From Amyelois transitella (lineage: Eukaryota > Arthropoda > Insecta > Lepidoptera > Pyralidae), in assembly GCF_032362555.1 (NCBI RefSeq), contig NC_083517.1, positions 3,678,001 to 3,742,000 of the forward strand: a stretch of DNA of 64,000 nt, given 5' to 3'. Positions 33,934 through 46,333 of this stretch are shown here, one piece after another. Below the pieces are notes generated by a model, which had not been told where the DNA came from, ran no database searches, and saw nothing but the letters and a program-made list of their open reading frames with translations. A program made the translations under genes and the position numbers. Position 1 is the stretch's first letter; each line of letters starts with the position of its first letter.

Positions 33934-36086
33934 TAATCTATTCAGCTATTTATTTAGTGTATGTTTATGTAGTGAAGCATATAAAAATATTTTGTTATAT
34001 GGAATAGATGATGTAACAAAGAGTATTTTTAATTAACGCGGAATTCGTGGGAATTTTCAGGCATTAAAGTAATCTATGTTACCCCTGACAGCTTTATCTA
34101 TTTCTACATTTATTAAAATCATTCCATGGGTATTTAAGATTTGTATGTAAATTTTTGCCACAAACAAAAAAAACAAAGCCTTTTTAATGTCATTTCCTGC
34201 TATTTGTATCAATGGCTGCGCCATTATTATTTTCCCGTCAAAGTGATTAAATAAATAGTCCCTGTACCACGGAGTTATTTCGTAATTACGCAGCTTTATT
34301 GCTCAGACAGGGCAGTGGAATGTTTTGGTCTAGCGTGCACTGGGCTAACCCTAGGTCACTCTGGAGCTTATGGTTTTATGAAGGCAACGACTTAAATGTA
34401 CCTGGATGAGCCTGGATGTGATCATCAAATCAATATACATGACGCTTGGATGCCTTAAATTAATTTTAAATTAAATTTATTATTATAAAATTAAAGAAAG
34501 ATATTCAATGCTTCAAACGCAGGGCTATACTTTACGTCAATTTTAGGTGTTCTACAAACTTAGTCTTCTATTTTGTATATTGTACTTAAAAATTTATATA
34601 CATAATAATCATGTGTTGGATATCAACACTACTTGTCGAAATTAACTCTCAGGCAAGTTTCAAAGACTAACTCCAGATTAACGATATTCTCTCTAGGACA
34701 GATGAAGTTATACTTGAGGGGTATGATAATGGTTCTTTGTTTCATAATAACTAATAATGCTTAGGCTCAGTGAAAAATAGTGACGGCAACAACAAACCAC
34801 AGACATCCTTCAGCCAACCTTCACTCAAATTCTCTGCTTTTTATTTTTTTGAATTGTGATAAATATTATCACTTTGTGCATACAAACAAAACTGTACAAC
34901 TGTTTTCCTTAAAATGTAAATTTTTACATGACAAGCACTGTGGCTTGTACCTTTTGGAGCTATGGCCCCGGGTGACGGCATATGAATCATAGCTAAGGAT
35001 TATTTTTATCCAAATAGTACAAAAATAACAAACAAATTTTTGAAATATAATTTAACTTTCAACGTCGACTGTTTTCCCTTTTTCTCGTCTCTTGGTATTG
35101 ATGCTTCATAGTAGGGGATAAGTTCCCCCATTCCAGAAAAAAGCTAGATTTTCCATAAATCGTCTGGTTCACGTAGAAATTTTTTTTAATTCACGTAGAA
35201 TTTGAGCTTTATTGATTTTCGCTGTGGTTTGATAGATTGTGTCAGTCATCTTCAAAATCATATAAGAAATTATAATTGTGAATAACAATGTACCAAAACA
35301 TTTTTTTTACATGTCTCTAACCGTGTTAAGCATACATAAAAAATGCCTAACGTAAAGTCACGAGCATGTTTACCAGTACAGAAAAGATACACCACAAATT
35401 TTCCGTGTGAATCTTGTACAAAGCATTTGAAAAAATTCCAGGTTTGAGCTTACTTGCTGAGGTCAGACGGCAATCGTTCTAAAAGTCAGAAACTTACCTA
35501 GTAAAAATCAGTTCCCTCATTTTATCACCTAGGATAGGTAAACGCTCAAACGTTTCACAGCTCACCGAATAATGACGCTGAGTGATGAGACATACTGACT
35601 AAAAAGTGCACACTCGATACGGTTTAAAAAGCAATAAGATTAAAATAAATTAGATTATCATCAATGGTGACTGTAAATTTTTCTATAGGATTACAGTAAT
35701 TGTCAATTTCACTACTTTGAAAATATTTAACTACTTAATTTAATTTCAAGATATTTTTTATCACATGGAGATTATATTGTGTTCTATTTAATATTTCCGT
35801 CCATTAAGTTAATTACATATAGGTCGTTGCATCGCTCATGCGTCTTTAATTAAACAGTAATCAGAGGTTTAATTTATACGTAAAACTGACAAGACAGGAT
35901 CTTAGGTCAACTTTTGTTTATTATGATCTTTTGGTTCTTTAACTAAATTAAAGATTTCAAAATGTATTGAAGTCTATTATATATTATTATTCTATTATTA
36001 GTAATTAATAATAATTTTCAACCAGATCACTAAAAGGAAAAATATTAGAAAAACAAACTATGTCTCTGTCTGGCCATCATTGTCGT
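33934..36086. other. 2.1 kb with no gene recognised
   Basis: AT-rich. A GC-richer patch at about 34300-34410 and a frame at 34780-34992 show no family resemblance. There is no splice-flanked coding block. Confidence 0.4.
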
Positions 36087-36290
36087 ACATACATACATAC
36101 ATATAATGACGCCTATATCCCTTGCGGGGTAGACAGTGCCAACAGTCTTGACAAGATTTATAAACCACGTTCAGCTGTTTGGCTTAATGATAGAATTGTG
36201 ATTCAAATATTGACAGGTCGCCAGTTGCGAGATGTAGTGGTTCTATTCTTTTTTTATTAGTGCCGGGAACCATACGCACGTTATTTTGGT
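36087..36290 (-). mobile_element. Family A copy with internal deletion
   Basis: In reverse orientation: the catacatacatacata tail, tatcccttgcggggtagaca and gttcagctgtttggcttaat are intact, as is the head agtgccgggaaccatacg. The middle, with the ggcgactaagg segment, is deleted. Confidence 0.75.
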
Positions 36291-36924
36291 AGCGATTATA
36301 ATTAGTTATGTAGATAAATTTCCAAATGCGGAAATCTACAAAATACCTATTTGATTTGAAGATAATCAATATAAATTCAAATTCCATTAAAACAAAGATA
36401 GATTCGATCGACTCCAATTAGCTATCGTGTAAATTGATCGAGATTAGAATACGTCGATGTTTTGGCCTATGCACCTAATTTCGAATATCGGACAACAAAC
36501 CACTGGCTCGGGTACGAAATGGTCACGATTTGCCAGTAGAGAGGTGACTGAAAACTTTTCTTATATCGAATAATATTTTGTTTTTTTATCAATTAAAGGA
36601 CAACATTTTTTAATATTGGTTTTGGTTTGTGACTGTAGGCTTGTCATGCGTTCTGTAATTGAAAAGTGATTCTAAGGTTTGTTTCAATCAGCACAAATCT
36701 AGTATAAGTTGAAACACAAGATGAACTTTTTGTTTATAAATTTTAACCATAACATAAGCGCTTTTATACTGTCCATCTTAAATCAAACGACAAAGTAATT
36801 TTTTGGAATTCTGAATCATTTTGTATATTTCTTGAAATTTTAGTAGGTTTTAAAACAGAAGTTTTTCACTTTGAAGCTATAACAATAATCTGTGTAGTTT
36901 TATATCTTATTTATTTAATTTCAG

Positions 36925-37065
36925 ATATCGATATCGACAACTGGAGTGTCTAGCCCTAATAGTCCAGCTGTGACGTCACCGCATAGCATGGGCGATGTAG
37001 GGGTCGGCGCCGGTCGCCATACCCCAGACGTACTAACGGTTTACAGTTGTATTTTAGGTGAAAAG
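36925..37065 (+). CDS. Exon-like block, Ser/Pro-rich, possible alternative last exon
   Basis: A strong acceptor (tatttaatttcag) opens a GC-rich block. In one frame only it stays open for 47 codons: ISISTTGVSSPNSPAVTSPH, then a Gly/Asp/Val-rich part, then HTPDVLTVYSCILGEK and TAG at 37066-37068. AATAAA follows at 37136-37141, so it could be a terminal exon. A moderate donor (tttag|gtgaaa at about 37056) would also allow splicing onward. The composition is that of a disordered regulatory protein segment. A TGACGTCA palindrome lies inside it (36971-36978). I do not recognise the parent gene. Confidence 0.45.
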
Positions 37066-37135
37066 TAGCTGGTAGGGTCCAAATTGGATCATGTCTACTC
37101 CCACGGGAATTTGTAGTCCCCGATTGTAGAAATTT

Positions 37136-37141
37136 AATAAA
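37136..37141 (+). terminator. Possible poly(A) signal after the 36925 exon
   Basis: AATAAA 68 nt downstream of the TAG, followed by a T-rich stretch at about 37163-37180. Confidence 0.35.
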
Positions 37142-38585
37142 GGAAAAGATTACGATTTTTGGATTCTTTTTTTTTAATCGATGTGTTAGCAAACATAACA
37201 ATCTGTCATTTTTGATATTTTTCAACTATAGTTTAATATGATCAAAAATTGCTACTTAGTGTTCTAGATTTTTTTAGCTTAAATAAAAAGAAATAACGTA
37301 ATTTAACCTGAATACATTGTCACCATTCTTGCTAATCTCCGACAGACTAATCATTTTAGAAATTATTCTACGCCCGCAAAGTGGTGGAAATTCAATCTGT
37401 CTATTAAGACATCTGAATACAGATGTCTTAAAATAGATAAGTACTTGCGTCTTATCCATTATTCTGCTTCAACTTACACGTGTCGATACGTTCCAATCAA
37501 TTTATCAGTGCCTTATTTTACAAACGCCTACACTTTTAAACTAAGCAAAGACGTTGTTGTGTTTATTTTAGTGCGTATTAATAGCTAAGGGTTATTTATA
37601 AATAAAACCAAATGAAACTTACTTATTCTAATTTATACAAGATTGAATGATATTATAAGGTATTTATGACTTTAGAAGTTCAAAAAAGTCTTTGTCACAA
37701 TCTATGAAACTTAATTCAGTCAACTAGCTATTTCAGTCTTAAAACTATTTGCTCTGTCTTCCCTCTGAATACTAAAGCCGTTATACGCAATTGTGCTATA
37801 CATTTGTATTTTATACAATTAATTTTAAATAAATAAATTAAAATTAACATATAAGTATGTATGTGTATATGTGTGTGTGTGTGTATGTGTGTGTGTGTGT
37901 TTTTTCACACCTCACGAATCGTAAATCATAATTTAGTCTATAACTTTTCTATTTGTGAAAATGATGTTTATTATTAATTCTATCTTCTCTCTCATTTCTG
38001 AAACAATGGCAGAGCTCATTAATTTTATTATCCAACCGGCTTTATAACAACATTAGGCGAAATGATTCTCATTAATTTACCTCCCTTCATAGCCTATTTT
38101 TACGTTTTGTTTGCTTACCAGATATACCATAATCACGTAATATAAACCTTTGTTTAGGAAGATTCTGAGATGCTTTTGAAATGAGATGAGTTATTTTTAT
38201 TTCATGTGGAGTATAATTCCAAAAAAGTTTAATAATTTGTTGATTTTATTCGGAATTTTGGAGAGTAGTACTAAGCATAGTTAAGGTTAATTGTTGTTGT
38301 TCATTTAGCTTTGTTAAACTCTAATTTACCTTTTTAAGTCATCTGAATATTTAAATTTATGACAGACACTTAGGTAGGTATATAATTGTTCATTCATTCA
38401 TCCTGATCAATAGATCATTCAAATTTCGTGGAGAGAAATGGATCTAATAGTATTTGTGGAAGTACAAGTAATTCATTATAACCGACTTCAACAGCAGAGT
38501 TTATTTTGGACGATATACCTGAACTTATTAAAAGGCAAAGGCTTTTATACTTTAATTTAACTAGCCGATAAGTTATAAGGAACCT
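37142..38585. other. No gene recognised; GT microsatellite
   Basis: A (GT)n/(GTAT)n run occupies about 37855-37900. The remainder is AT-rich. Confidence 0.5.
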
Positions 38586-38862
38586 GTCACTACATATCGA
38601 TAAATCTCAATTCCATCATATTTCGCCATTTATTTGGACGTGGCCTTCGAGTCTTATCTCTACCCCGTAAAGGATAATGCATATATGGTACATATCATCA
38701 TGTTCGTATCCCTTGTAGGGTAGACAGAGACAACAGTCTTAAAAAGATTCAAAGGATACGATAAGCTGTATGGTTTAATGATGGTTGCTAGCTCATAGCC
38801 TAAAAGAAGATTTTCAAGTTTAATAGCCTTTACCTTATTCGCCTTTAGAGGAAAATCCATGG
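38586..38862. repeat. Inverted pair of family A copies
   Basis: Bases 38586-38690 are a degraded forward copy (aacctgtcactacatatcga ... tctaccccgtaaaggataat). Bases 38700-38862 are a reverse copy (tatcccttgtagggtagaca ... ggaaaatccatgg). They meet tail to tail with about 10 nt between, so a transcript could fold back on itself. Confidence 0.65.
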
Positions 38863-40275
38863 AAAATAAATAGAGTCGTTCTAATATAAAGAGTCAAGAT
38901 CCAGACGGCACTGAGAGGTGTTAAAATCAGTCTGCCTTATTAGTCTTGAAATATCAATTTAATTACGAAACTACTTACATTTTCTGTACCAGTGCGCCGT
39001 AACCAGCCAACGACAAACTTCCACGTTGAGAAACGTTCTTAACGTGGTTTTCTTAATCAACGTCGCTATAAATTCTGCCAAATATTTTCATTTAAATTTT
39101 GAGATCGTTTATTGCCAGGCCACTTTGAAAGTATGCGTTTAATGAAGGAATTCTTCCTCGTGACTGGGAAACGGCGCTTGCTATCAATTAGAAATATAGT
39201 CCATATTGTCATGTGTTAATATTCTGCGTACCGGTGTTCTTGAGACTTAGGAAACTTTAGGGAATAGATAATGCCTGGCTATTGTCTTTGAATTTTATTG
39301 GTAATCTAAACTGCTTTTAAATATAGTCTTAAAAGAAACTTATCTAAAAGTTGGTAAAAAAAGAACAAGTCAAGTGCATTTTGTTTGTTATCAAGCTTAG
39401 GAGATTTTGCGATTATTAATAATTTATGCTAAAGTAACTTCAAGTCTTTTTTAAATTCAAGCCACATTACTTATTTATGTACAGATAATTACAATTTCAA
39501 GTGTAATAGGTATTTTGAAAATTATTATCATAAACATTATTCTTAGACATTTTGTACTAAACATCCAACGTCATAAAAACCATTGTCTAAAAATTTATAG
39601 ATAGATAGAATACCCTTTATTGCACATTTAATTATAACAACAAATTTATCCTAAGCTTATGTTAAGGAAATGTACAATTTTATAAGTTTATGTTTATGTT
39701 CAATCATAATCATCGTTAAATATCCAAGTATAATGTTTATTACATCATTTACGAGTATACTTCATGTTACATTCAGTAAGAACACGGAATACCTATGTCA
39801 TCACAGTCATCACCACACTACACACTCATCATTCCCGTACGAACATATTACAATGGTCCTTAAGACACAGGAATAATCACACTAAAAGCTCTCCTTGTTA
39901 CTAACAAAGCATATGTTTGTCGGGACCCTTCCACCCAGAGTTCAGATGTCAAAAGGAAATGCTCCAACTCCACTCATTTTTCATTCGTTCCCTTTTTAAG
40001 ACTCCCACATTTTATTCTCATATTCCTTGTTTGTGCAATTATGGTCCTTTGACGTATAAAAAATGTACGTGTGTTTGTAAGCATTAAGTATTTATGCGTT
40101 TTGTTTGTTGTTTGGGTAACAGCTTACCCTTAATTTTCTATGAGATGTTTATCCAAACCCAAAAGAAAAATTATGCAACGTAGTAGAAAAAAAAATTTGC
40201 GTTACTGCCTTGAAAATTAGAAAAAGAAAAATGTATCTCTGTTGTATGAAGTTTACAATAGAACCACTGTAGTTA
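38863..40275. other. No gene recognised
   Basis: A GC-richer patch at about 39110-39190 follows an acceptor-like ttattgccag, but no frame convinces. A family D-like end with a GATA run (atagatagatagaatac, ctttattgcacattta) lies at 39598-39665. Confidence 0.4.
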
Positions 40276-40365
40276 TTTCCCATGGCTGTCGTTAAAAGCA
40301 ACTAAGGGCAACCTGTCACTATCTACTTGAATCTCAATTCCATCATTATGCCAAACTAAGACCCA
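40276..40365 (+). repeat. Family A fragment, internally deleted
   Basis: ttcccatggctgtcgttaaa is joined to gcaacctgtcactatctact and ccatcattatgccaaact. The head and tail are missing. Confidence 0.55.
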
Positions 40366-40821
40366 ACTAAGACTTTTACAAATAGTTGACAAATTTAAGT
40401 GTAATTAAATATTAAATATCATAAATTGATGGACATATGAAAAAATTGGTACAATAAAACCTGCAATAAGGTGTAACAAGGTGTAAAGGCTGTATAAACA
40501 ATTTTTTTGCACCTTTTTAAAAATTTCAAATATGCAAATGCTTAATATGTTTAACTAGAATACATCATTTTGCAACTTTATTTGTGTTGTATAGGTACTT
40601 ATTTATGATGTTGCTTATACAACCTAAAGTTTATATCATCAATTAATTAAAGTAATAAAAAATAATTTTAAAGACAAAGGCCATTATTTATTCAAAATAA
40701 AAACTTCCTCCGGTCCATCGCAGCGGGTGATCTTTGGCTTAATCAACAATGAATATTCGAACATTATTTACAAGAATTAAATTCATCATCACTGAGAAAC
40801 TTTCTATTGTGTACGTAATGG

Positions 40822-40972
40822 CGACGAAAAATGCCGCGTCGATATCAAAGCCCTTTGGACAACGTGAAGGGCTGACCTAATTTTAGGAACAAGCGGGAAG
40901 CACGTCCCGAGGGAGTGGACGCTGAATATGGAGAATTGAAATTAGTGTACCTGATCGCAGTCAGTGTTAAAC
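40822..40972 (+). other. GC-rich island ending in a good splice donor; possible 5' exon
   Basis: About 150 nt, much richer in GC than its surroundings, end in aacg|gtatgtgtg, a plausible donor at 40973. One frame is open from an acceptor-like ctaattttag at about 40889 to that donor (NKREARPEGVDAEYGELKLV and on; 87 nt, phase-symmetric). Upstream is an ATG-led 20-codon frame (MATKNAASISKPFGQREGLT). An initiator-like gtcagtg lies at about 40959-40965. It could be a cassette exon or a transcription start region. Confidence 0.25.
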
Positions 40973-41057
40973 GGTATGTGTGATATGTCTGTAATCACAT
41001 GTTTGTGTGACAAAATTGAGAAACGAAATCTATTATATTTACTTGTTTACTTATATT

Positions 41058-41105
41058 AATACTTTTCTGTCTACCCTGCAAGGGATACAGACGTGATATA
41101 TGTTG
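41058..41105 (+). repeat. Family A tail fragment
   Basis: Only ctgtctaccctgcaagggat and acagacgtgatatatg remain. Confidence 0.5.
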
Positions 41106-43339
41106 AAAAACAAAGTTTGCCATTATACCGGAGCCCACTCATGATTCCGCCAGCGTATAATAAAAACTCTCATTTAGTTTTCGTTCCCGTAAGGAATTCA
41201 GAATATGCTGCTCTAGTGCTCTCCTACACTTCTTGAGAAACTTACATAGGTAACGGATTTCAGCTTTATGCTACCAATAGTTTTGGTTGTAGGTTGTCTT
41301 AAAGTCAACTAATAATGAACCTTTCCTGTTGTCCACGTTGCGGCGTTGCGTTGTGAGTGCCGTAATCATGACACATCACATTGTCCAGTCATGTAAAATG
41401 CTGTCATCTTGTGTTTAACTAGTCGAGTGCTTACTTTTTAAGACATAATTTTAAGACGGCAAAACTTATAAAATATAATTTTCAGTCTTCAAATGACCGG
41501 AGATCTGTTCCAGGACCTCTGAAATTAAACTAACCTAATTATACCGAACTAATCTAAACATTTATAAGATAATTATGTATACCGAATGTTTTACTACATA
41601 CAAACGTCTTTTTTAAATGAACTGTTATAAATTGTTTTTAAATCAAGTCTTACAAAATAGTCGTAGTTTTGTATTTGGGTGAAAATCGGGGTATAAGCCC
41701 CTTGGAGTGAACAAATTGAGGTCAAAACGCACATGGTAATCCTATCAGAATTAAAGTGATGGCTATTTCCTACGTATCATTGGTACGGCGTATATTTGTA
41801 TATGGATTCCAATCCATCAATCCATTAGTGGGTTTGATGAATGGATCCAGTGCGAAACTATTTTTGGAAGCAAATTGATGGCACTGGCCGATCAGCGGTT
41901 GTTAAATTGGTTAGACTATCAAATTTGATACCTGTTTTTATAAAAAATAAGGTGCCAATACCTTTCTTTACACTTTCCTGTCGTGGGCCTGCTGGAAGAA
42001 ATTTCTCTAGAAATAAGTAGTGCCCTTGTACTGAATTTCTCTTTATTTTAAGTTTTTTTTTCTTGTTTTCCTTGTTGTACATAAATATTTAAATAAACAA
42101 AATTTTGGACTCGTAGCGAGGAAATATTCTGTGTGCCTTTAAAGTTTGTAAAAGTTAATACAGTTAAAAGATTTTTATTTAAGGTGAAATAAAGTATTCC
42201 ACCAACCTGCCATTATTTATGTGACCCTTTATTCTTGATACTATTAGAATCTATCTCCATATATACAAACTTGACAGTATGCGTGAATGATTTGGGCTGT
42301 TCAAAAGGAAAATTGGAAACAAAACCTTTAAATATCTACGAGTACATTCTATGTAAATAGGGGTTGAAATGGAACTGTCTGGAATTCCCTCATTTGTGTT
42401 CACCACGGAATCGCGAACGATTTACGGAGAAGGGTCGGCCGTAACAGGATTGTTATTTGATTATCGTGTGCTTGTATTGTATGTACATATGTACGCATAA
42501 AACGATTCTACTTAACGTTAATGTACTGTAATTTTGAGGAATGCGGCTTTTTATTTGAAAGCCTATTTCAAGATGCCGTGATGAATCCACCCAAGTTGGC
42601 GACACGAATGGTTGGTATTGGAATCGTGTAGTTTGCTGAGACTGAGTCTCTCGTGACAGAGTGGATATAGCATGCTTAAAACAATAGGTTTCGCGAAAAT
42701 TGTTCTGTGAATTATAAGACATAACTAGTCTTGGATACCAATATACACATAGCCCATAAACTCCGAGTTTTCTTCAGGGAAAGCTCAAAAAAGACAATGT
42801 TGAGGTCGATGATGTTTTTAAAGAATCCTAAGCTTTGAATCCAGCAGTTGAACATACTTGTACAACTCGAAAACCGTTATGACGACTGAGATGTAACTGT
42901 ATTTTCAATCATACCGTGTTCATTGTCCAACTGAAGGCCTTTCGGTTAAAATAAAGGCTTTGGGTTGGGTTTGGCCCTACATTTAATTATTTGGAAAACA
43001 ATAGATGACATGGAACATGGTAACCCCTTGATATAATTAATTATGGTCTCGTGAAATCTCATTATGGTTTACATATCAAATGGGATAAAATTAATGTCAG
43101 GATATGAGTAAATACATGTACATTTGACATTAAATCGCATTGCTGAAACAATTAAATTTATTCGTTTATTAATTTTACTTAAGTTTTATTTTCTTACTTT
43201 ATGTTATCGTCACAACCATTCATAATTTTACGACACAAAGTTACAGTGTGACTTACTTGCTGTTATTTATTTATTTAAACTTTAAACACGTAAATTGTAC
43301 AACAGATTATCCTTTGCTTTCATAAGAAATTTATCTTCT
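41106..43339. other. 2.2 kb with no gene recognised
   Basis: Open frames of 74 and 89 codons on the minus strand (41858-42082, 42453-42722) lack recognisable motifs. I see no clear repeat. Confidence 0.4.
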
Positions 43340-43425
43340 TCAGCCCATATTCATCCACTGCTGGATGTAGGCCTCTAGTAATGCACGTCATTCTCCACGG
43401 TTTTGTGATTTTCTCATTCAGAAAT
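43340..43425 (+). repeat. Fragment of a common lepidopteran LINE-like repeat (family J)
   Basis: The motif ccactgctggatgtaggcct followed by ctctagtaatgcacgtcatt is a diverged form of a signature found in very many moth and butterfly sequences. Confidence 0.5.
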
Positions 43426-43854
43426 TTATATTCTAGCAAAACTATTTGAAGAGAACTTTATATTTTATTAGCGATGGTTGGATTATTGTTTGTTTGATGT
43501 TATTGATACAAAATGAAGGAAAAATCAAATCCGTATAGGAATGTTTTCGGTGAAACTACAATAAATATAAGAGATATTTCTTTGATAGGTTTAACAGCAA
43601 CTCTTATTTTCCGCACGATACACAAGAAATATTAGGTTCATGAAACATTAACAATATTTGTAGCACTTCACCAAAAAAGATGATAATTTCAAGAACATAT
43701 CAGTTCCCCCCAGACGTGAAATAGCCGAAAACGAAAGTCAATTTCTCGTAACATACTGAAAGACCATTGATCACCTATAAAGTAGACTTTTAAAGTAGAA
43801 TTTCCCGTTCCCGGGGGAATTTCCTACATTCCTTTCTTAGCGGATACCTACATG

Positions 43855-43970
43855 CCATAGAAACTATAACTGTATGCCAAGCAGGTCCATTGGTCCAGTA
43901 GATTGGGCTGTGCGTTGATAGAACAGACAGTCAGTCACTTTTGCGTTTGATATAGTATGGGTATAAAATT
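43855..43970 (+). repeat. Dispersed repeat fragment (family K)
   Basis: Contains ccattggtccagtagattgg, gctgtgcgttgatagaacag and acagtcagtcacttttgcgt, a block I know as a recurrent lepidopteran repeat that usually sits next to family H-type ends. Confidence 0.5.
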
Positions 43971-45039
43971 TACAGATGAGAGCAAAATCAAACAAAAAAA
44001 ACGTCCTTACTTAAAATGCGTGTACTAGTAATATAGAAATTCCTAATGAATTTTCGAACAGACGATCAAATTTGATTGCTTGTTTGTAAGTCAATGGATA
44101 GAACGTCTATGTGAAAGACCCAAAAAAGTAAGAATGGGTAAGGACAGCGCAACAAGTCCTATCTCGGGAGGGGTGCGACTATCAAACGTTTTTGCTGACG
44201 TTATACGTGATGTTTTCTCGGAAACTGTTTCACCCTATCAAGGAAATGGGGAAAGTGAAAGTCGTATAAATATTTTGCAAGCGGAGTCTACCGCCCTATC
44301 TTAAATAATCATTCTTATTAATATGTGAATTTATGCTCATTTTCCTTTAAATAAACAAGTGCGTTTTGGGAGCGTGATATTTGGCCAAGTTTGCGCGGCT
44401 TGGGTTGAAATAAAATAGTTGAATTATGACTTCGAGTCAATGATGTTTTGCTGGTAGGTACTTACAGACTAACTAAAGCGTAGAAGCGGTAACGCGACCC
44501 TAACTAATAGACTGACGAGTTTTCTTCATCGTAGTTCTTTTTCCCACTAAATTCGATAGCAATTTTATTCTGGGAACTGATTGGGAATAACAACCCCTAT
44601 AGAGCTCTATTTGCACGGATATTTGGTCAAGATAAATATTTACGAAGATAAAAACCAACCTATGACATTTGTGTACCTACAGTTAGCTGACGCCTACACA
44701 TTCGCAATTTCACTCACATTAATTTATCACCGGAAAAGCCTTGGGTAACGGAATGAAAATTGCCAATAAAATGCCTACGTAGATACACTCCTGGTATTTT
44801 GCAAGCTAACTTGTCACCAGTTTACTCGTGTCATGTCCCAGTTATGATGTTTTGTTCCCGTTGGGACCAAATTATTTGTACTTTTATCAATATTATATTT
44901 TATGCGGCTAAAGACAGACGTAGGGCGTCGGTGGTCAACTGATAGAAAACTGAATAAAAATGAGTGATGCACATTTAATTCCTGCAGTTAAATCAATGGT
45001 ATTTTCTGAGTTATTTAGTATAATCGATAACCTTACTAT
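43971..45039. other. No gene recognised; GC-richer frame at 44080-44304
   Basis: The 74-codon frame contains SPISGGVRLSNVFADVIRDV, which only faintly recalls the GVRQG..LSP..F block of a reverse transcriptase. Too little is present to call it. Confidence 0.3.
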
Positions 45040-45482
45040 TATGGAAAATATCGTGAGAAAATCTGCATATTCAGGTAACTGGTTGTGTGAACTTGATCTG
45101 GTATTGTTGTTTCTATGAGTTTAATTCTGAGCCTCGTTTTCAGAACACAGTGTCCAGTAAGTAAGGACATGATGTGAAATGATTTAGCAATCAAGGACAT
45201 TGCCGGTTGGAAAAGTTAACCTTTGAAAGAATATGTTGGTGTATCTATTTGTATTTAGTTTATCTTTAATTTTATAACTGTGCCGTGTGGTTACCGACAA
45301 CAATAGAAAAACTGAATAGGGCCACTCCATCTCTTTCCCATGGATGTCGTAAAAGGCGACTAAGGGATAGGCTTATAAATACGGGATTCTTCTTTTAGGC
45401 GATGGACTAGCAACCTGTCACTATTTGAATCTCAATTCTATCATTAAGCTAAACATCTGAACGTGGTCCATCAGTCTTTATA
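45040..45482 (+). repeat. Family C fragment followed by a family A copy
   Basis: Bases 45040-45115 carry the family C core (atcgtgagaaaatctgcata). Bases 45279-45482 are a family A copy with an intact head and middle (tgccgtgtggttaccgacaa, tggatgtcgtaaaaggcgac, gcgatggactagcaacctgt) but no tail. Loss of the tail means it was broken after insertion. Confidence 0.7.
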
Positions 45483-46139
45483 ATCTAGCAAAATATACTT
45501 AGCTAACACAAAAAAAAGCAGAAGTATATTTTTTAAACCATAAGGAATAAAAGGGCCGGTGTAAAAGAAAATACATCTGTATGAGTAATCGACGGGCGAT
45601 CGAGCGGATATTGTTTTGGAATGCTAAAAGCGGCTGTATGCTGTTTCAAGTGATATTCCATGTCAATTTGTCACGTGGGTGGATTTTCAGATCATTTTAT
45701 GAAATGGTTTCATAATTTTTTAATTGCTTAAAATTTCAGTTAATAAAGTCATTTCGTAACAAACAATGTCATGCTTTTGGTGTTTTTTTTAATTTATATC
45801 TTTCATTAAACTATGGCCATTGATTCTTGAACTATATTTGGCTCTTAAAATATTATAGATAAAGACATGATATGCAATATGTTTTAAATTTTCTCGTAAA
45901 TATAACAATTGACCTTTTTCACTTCATCACCTTAGAACATAAAGATTTAAAAAATCTGCGCTCCTTATTAGACCTTATTAGATTCATGAATCAAAATCCT
46001 CGCCCGTTCTCTTTCATCTTACACTCTCAACTACTGATGTGCAAAATGATGCAAGTGCAGAATGCCATAAAAAATTTTGTTTCCCTCCAAAATTTCCAAG
46101 TCAGTTTCATAGCCACCGTTTCCCACAAAAGCAGTGTCA

Positions 46140-46333
46140 AACAGTGTTTTGTAAATCAAAATAGGGGTGGGGAGGTTGGGGGTTGGAGCATGGAGCCCTT
46201 TAGTCTGCCGAGTGACGGCGGCCGGCGCGCACGCGTCGTGCGCTTCTCCACGCGTGTACCGGTGCCAATGTAACCAAACTTCCTTCAGGAACTTAGTGTT
46301 GGACAGCAGTGCTATTTATTTAGGACCAGAGGT
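46140..46333 (+). promoter_or_regulatory. CpG-rich island; possible promoter or first exon
   Basis: This is the most CpG-rich spot in the window (ggcggccggcgcgcacgcgt near 46219). A G-rich run (aggggtggggaggttggggg) precedes it. An ATG at 46190 opens a 27-codon frame, MEPFSLPSDGGRRARVVRFS and a few more residues before TAA. Possible donors follow (cacgc|gtgtac, cagag|gtatat at about 46334). The minus strand is also open here, so coding is unproven. As a 5' exon it could belong to the small membrane-protein gene at 58 kb. Confidence 0.3.

Noticed and set aside
37855..37900. CRISPR-like or satellite array
   Set aside because: It is a simple GT/GTAT microsatellite without spacers.
44080..44304. 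Reverse-transcriptase fragment
   Set aside because: Only a faint resemblance to one short motif. The neighbouring conserved blocks (including the YxDD region) are absent.
46035..46310. Minus-strand open stretch of about 95 codons through the CpG-rich island
   Set aside because: It has no ATG near its start, no splice context and no family resemblance. Openness here follows from GC-rich composition.
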